A stretch of DNA of 5,731 nt. Source: Desulfobacula sp. GTDB taxonomy: Bacteria; Desulfobacterota; Desulfobacteria; Desulfobacterales; Desulfobacteraceae. Shown here piece after piece: positions 4,605 through 5,731 of this stretch; position 1 is the stretch's first letter; each line of letters begins with the position of its first letter. Where the stretch lies: positions 1-5,731 of the forward strand of contig JAABTB010000167.1 in NCBI GenBank assembly GCA_011390085.1, in the 5' to 3' direction. The notes beneath the pieces are model-generated. The model was not told the origin of the DNA. It was given only the letters and a program-made list of their open reading frames with translations, and did no database searches. The translations under genes were made by a program, and so were the position numbers.

Positions 4605-5731
4605 TTAGAGTTCCGCCATGGCTTCTCTTGCCGCAAGGATGGTCTGATCAATATCATCCTCAGAATGGGCCAGGGAAACAAAACAGGCTTCAAATTGTGA
4701 TGGGGCCAGATACACCCCTTTTGTGAGCATCAACCGGTAAAATTTGGCAAATTGATCCAGGTTGCATTTTTTTGCATCATCAAAATTATGAATTTTTTCA
4801 CTGGAAAAAAAGAAGCCTGCCATGGAGCCAGCGTGGCCTGTCTGGAGGGGAATTCCGGCGTCATCCGCTGCTGCCTGAAATCCCTTCATGAGTTTTTCAG
4901 TTCCGGCCTCAAGGGTTTCATACACCCCTTTTTTTTGAAGTTCCGTCAGTGTTGCAATGCCTGCTGCCATGGCCAACGGATTTCCTGAAAGTGTTCCTGC
5001 CTGGTAAACCTTTCCGACAGGTGCGATTTGATCCATGATCTCTTTTTTGCCGCCATAAGCCCCCACCGGCAGGCCGCCTCCAATGACTTTTCCGAAACAG
5101 CTCAAATCCGGGATAATACCATACAATCCCTGGGCAGATCCTTTTGAGACCCTGAATCCGGTCATGACTTCGTCAAAAATTAAAATTGTCCCATATTTGG
5201 CGGTAGTTTCCCTTAATGTTTGAAGGAAACCGCTAACCGGAGGCACAAATCCCATATTGCCGGCCACGGGTTCAAGAATGACACAGGCAACCCTATCCCC
5301 GATTTTTTTCATTACTCTGGAGAATTCTTCGCTGTCATTGAATTTGAGCGATAAGGTGTTTGAAATAACGGCATCAGGAACCCCCGGACTTCCAGGAATG
5401 CCCAGGGTTGCCACCCCTGAACCCGCCGCAACAAGAAGGGTATCTGCGTGGCCATGATAGCAGCCGTCAAATTTGATGATGATATCCCTGCCGGTATATC
5501 CCCGGGCCAGACGGACGGCGCTCATGGTGGCTTCCGTGCCGGAGTTCACCATTCTGATTTTTTCCACTGACGGAACCAGGTCTATGACCATCCGGGCAAG
5601 CTGAGTTTCAATTTCTGTGGGAGCACCGAAACTGGTACCAATTTCCAGAATTTTTTTCAATGCATCAATGACGCAGGAAGGCCTGTGACCAAGGATTAAT
5701 GGACCCCATGACAAGACATAATCAATGTATG
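4605..5731 (-). CDS. hemL: Glutamate-1-semialdehyde 2,1-aminomutase, N-terminus beyond the right edge
   Basis: This PLP enzyme converts glutamate-1-semialdehyde to 5-aminolevulinate, the last step of the C5 route to tetrapyrroles (heme, siroheme, corrinoids). The frame is open to the right edge and reads [10 protein letters not shown], the family's usual early motif, so the TTG at 5714 is an internal Leu, not the start. Comparison with E. coli HemL (426 residues) suggests about 50 residues are missing. Counting from that Leu, visible motifs are SFGAPTE (28-34), [17 protein letters not shown] (56-72), [11 protein letters not shown] (84-94), [12 protein letters not shown] (148-159), [10 protein letters not shown] (179-188), PLP lysine K209 in [16 protein letters not shown] (207-222), [10 protein letters not shown] (237-246) and [11 protein letters not shown]. 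All catalytic motifs are intact and the C-terminus is complete. It is the furthest-upstream gene visible in the string, and the transcript's promoter is outside the window. Confidence 0.95.
   Translation of the reverse strand, partial: YIDYVLSWGPLILGHRPSCVIDALKKILEIGTSFGAPTEIETQLARMVIDLVPSVEKIRMVNSGTEATMSAVRLARGYTGRDIIIKFDGCYHGHADTLLVAAGSGVATLGIPGSPGVPDAVISNTLSLKFNDSEEFSRVMKKIGDRVACVILEPVAGNMGFVPPVSGFLQTLRETTAKYGTILIFDEVMTGFRVSKGSAQGLYGIIPDLSCFGKVIGGGLPVGAYGGKKEIMDQIAPVGKVYQAGTLSGNPLAMAAGIATLTELQKKGVYETLEAGTEKLMKGFQAAADDAGIPLQTGHAGSMAGFFFSSEKIHNFDDAKKCNLDQFAKFYRLMLTKGVYLAPSQFEACFVSLAHSEDDIDQTILAAREAMAEL

Noticed and set aside
4072..5457. Plus-strand open frames opposite mpl and hemL.
   Set aside because: The minus-strand genes carry complete conserved motifs throughout; the opposite frames have no family features.

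Overview
The window looks like chromosomal DNA of an anaerobic, moderately AT-rich deltaproteobacterium, most likely a sulfate reducer of the Desulfobacteraceae type. This rests on the gene mix (RecD of the RecBCD type, a ResB-like cytochrome c maturation start, glutamate-1-semialdehyde aminomutase, Mpl, a bacteriohemerythrin and an arginine-rich 'DRR' small protein) and on the lysine- and AT-rich codon use. It is inference; no rRNA or other marker gene is present. There are no RNA genes, insertion sequences, CRISPR arrays or phage genes.

Layout, left to right. Positions 1-1780 (minus strand) hold recD, followed by the first 27 codons of a probable resB that overlaps the recD 3' end and runs off the left edge. 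Positions 1781-1958 are a divergent control region with four related near-palindromic 10-mers about two helical turns apart, the right-hand pair forming a perfect 13-bp inverted repeat, and a plausible plus-strand promoter. Positions 1959-2261 (plus strand) encode a 100-residue protein that joins half of an ACT domain to a TyrR-type helix-turn-helix and lacks the PAS and AAA+ parts of TyrR. Its stop codon lies one base from the stop of a convergent small gene (2263-2508, minus) for an arginine-rich protein with repeated RR/DRR motifs, which has a good sigma70-type promoter of its own.

Positions 2582-5731 (minus strand) are a tight gene string read right to left: hemL (5' end beyond the right edge), mpl (6-nt gap), a 69-residue two-helix membrane protein (start codon directly after the mpl stop) and a bacteriohemerythrin (14-nt overlap). 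The spacing argues for one transcript with translational coupling. It combines tetrapyrrole precursor synthesis, murein peptide recycling and a diiron-type protein.

The two observations most worth following are these. First, the hemerythrin keeps the ligands of one iron and both carboxylate bridges but has lost or displaced both histidines of the other iron. Second, the miniature TyrR-like regulator sits next to an ordered array of possible operators. The recD gene is not preceded by recB or recC here, which is a smaller oddity.
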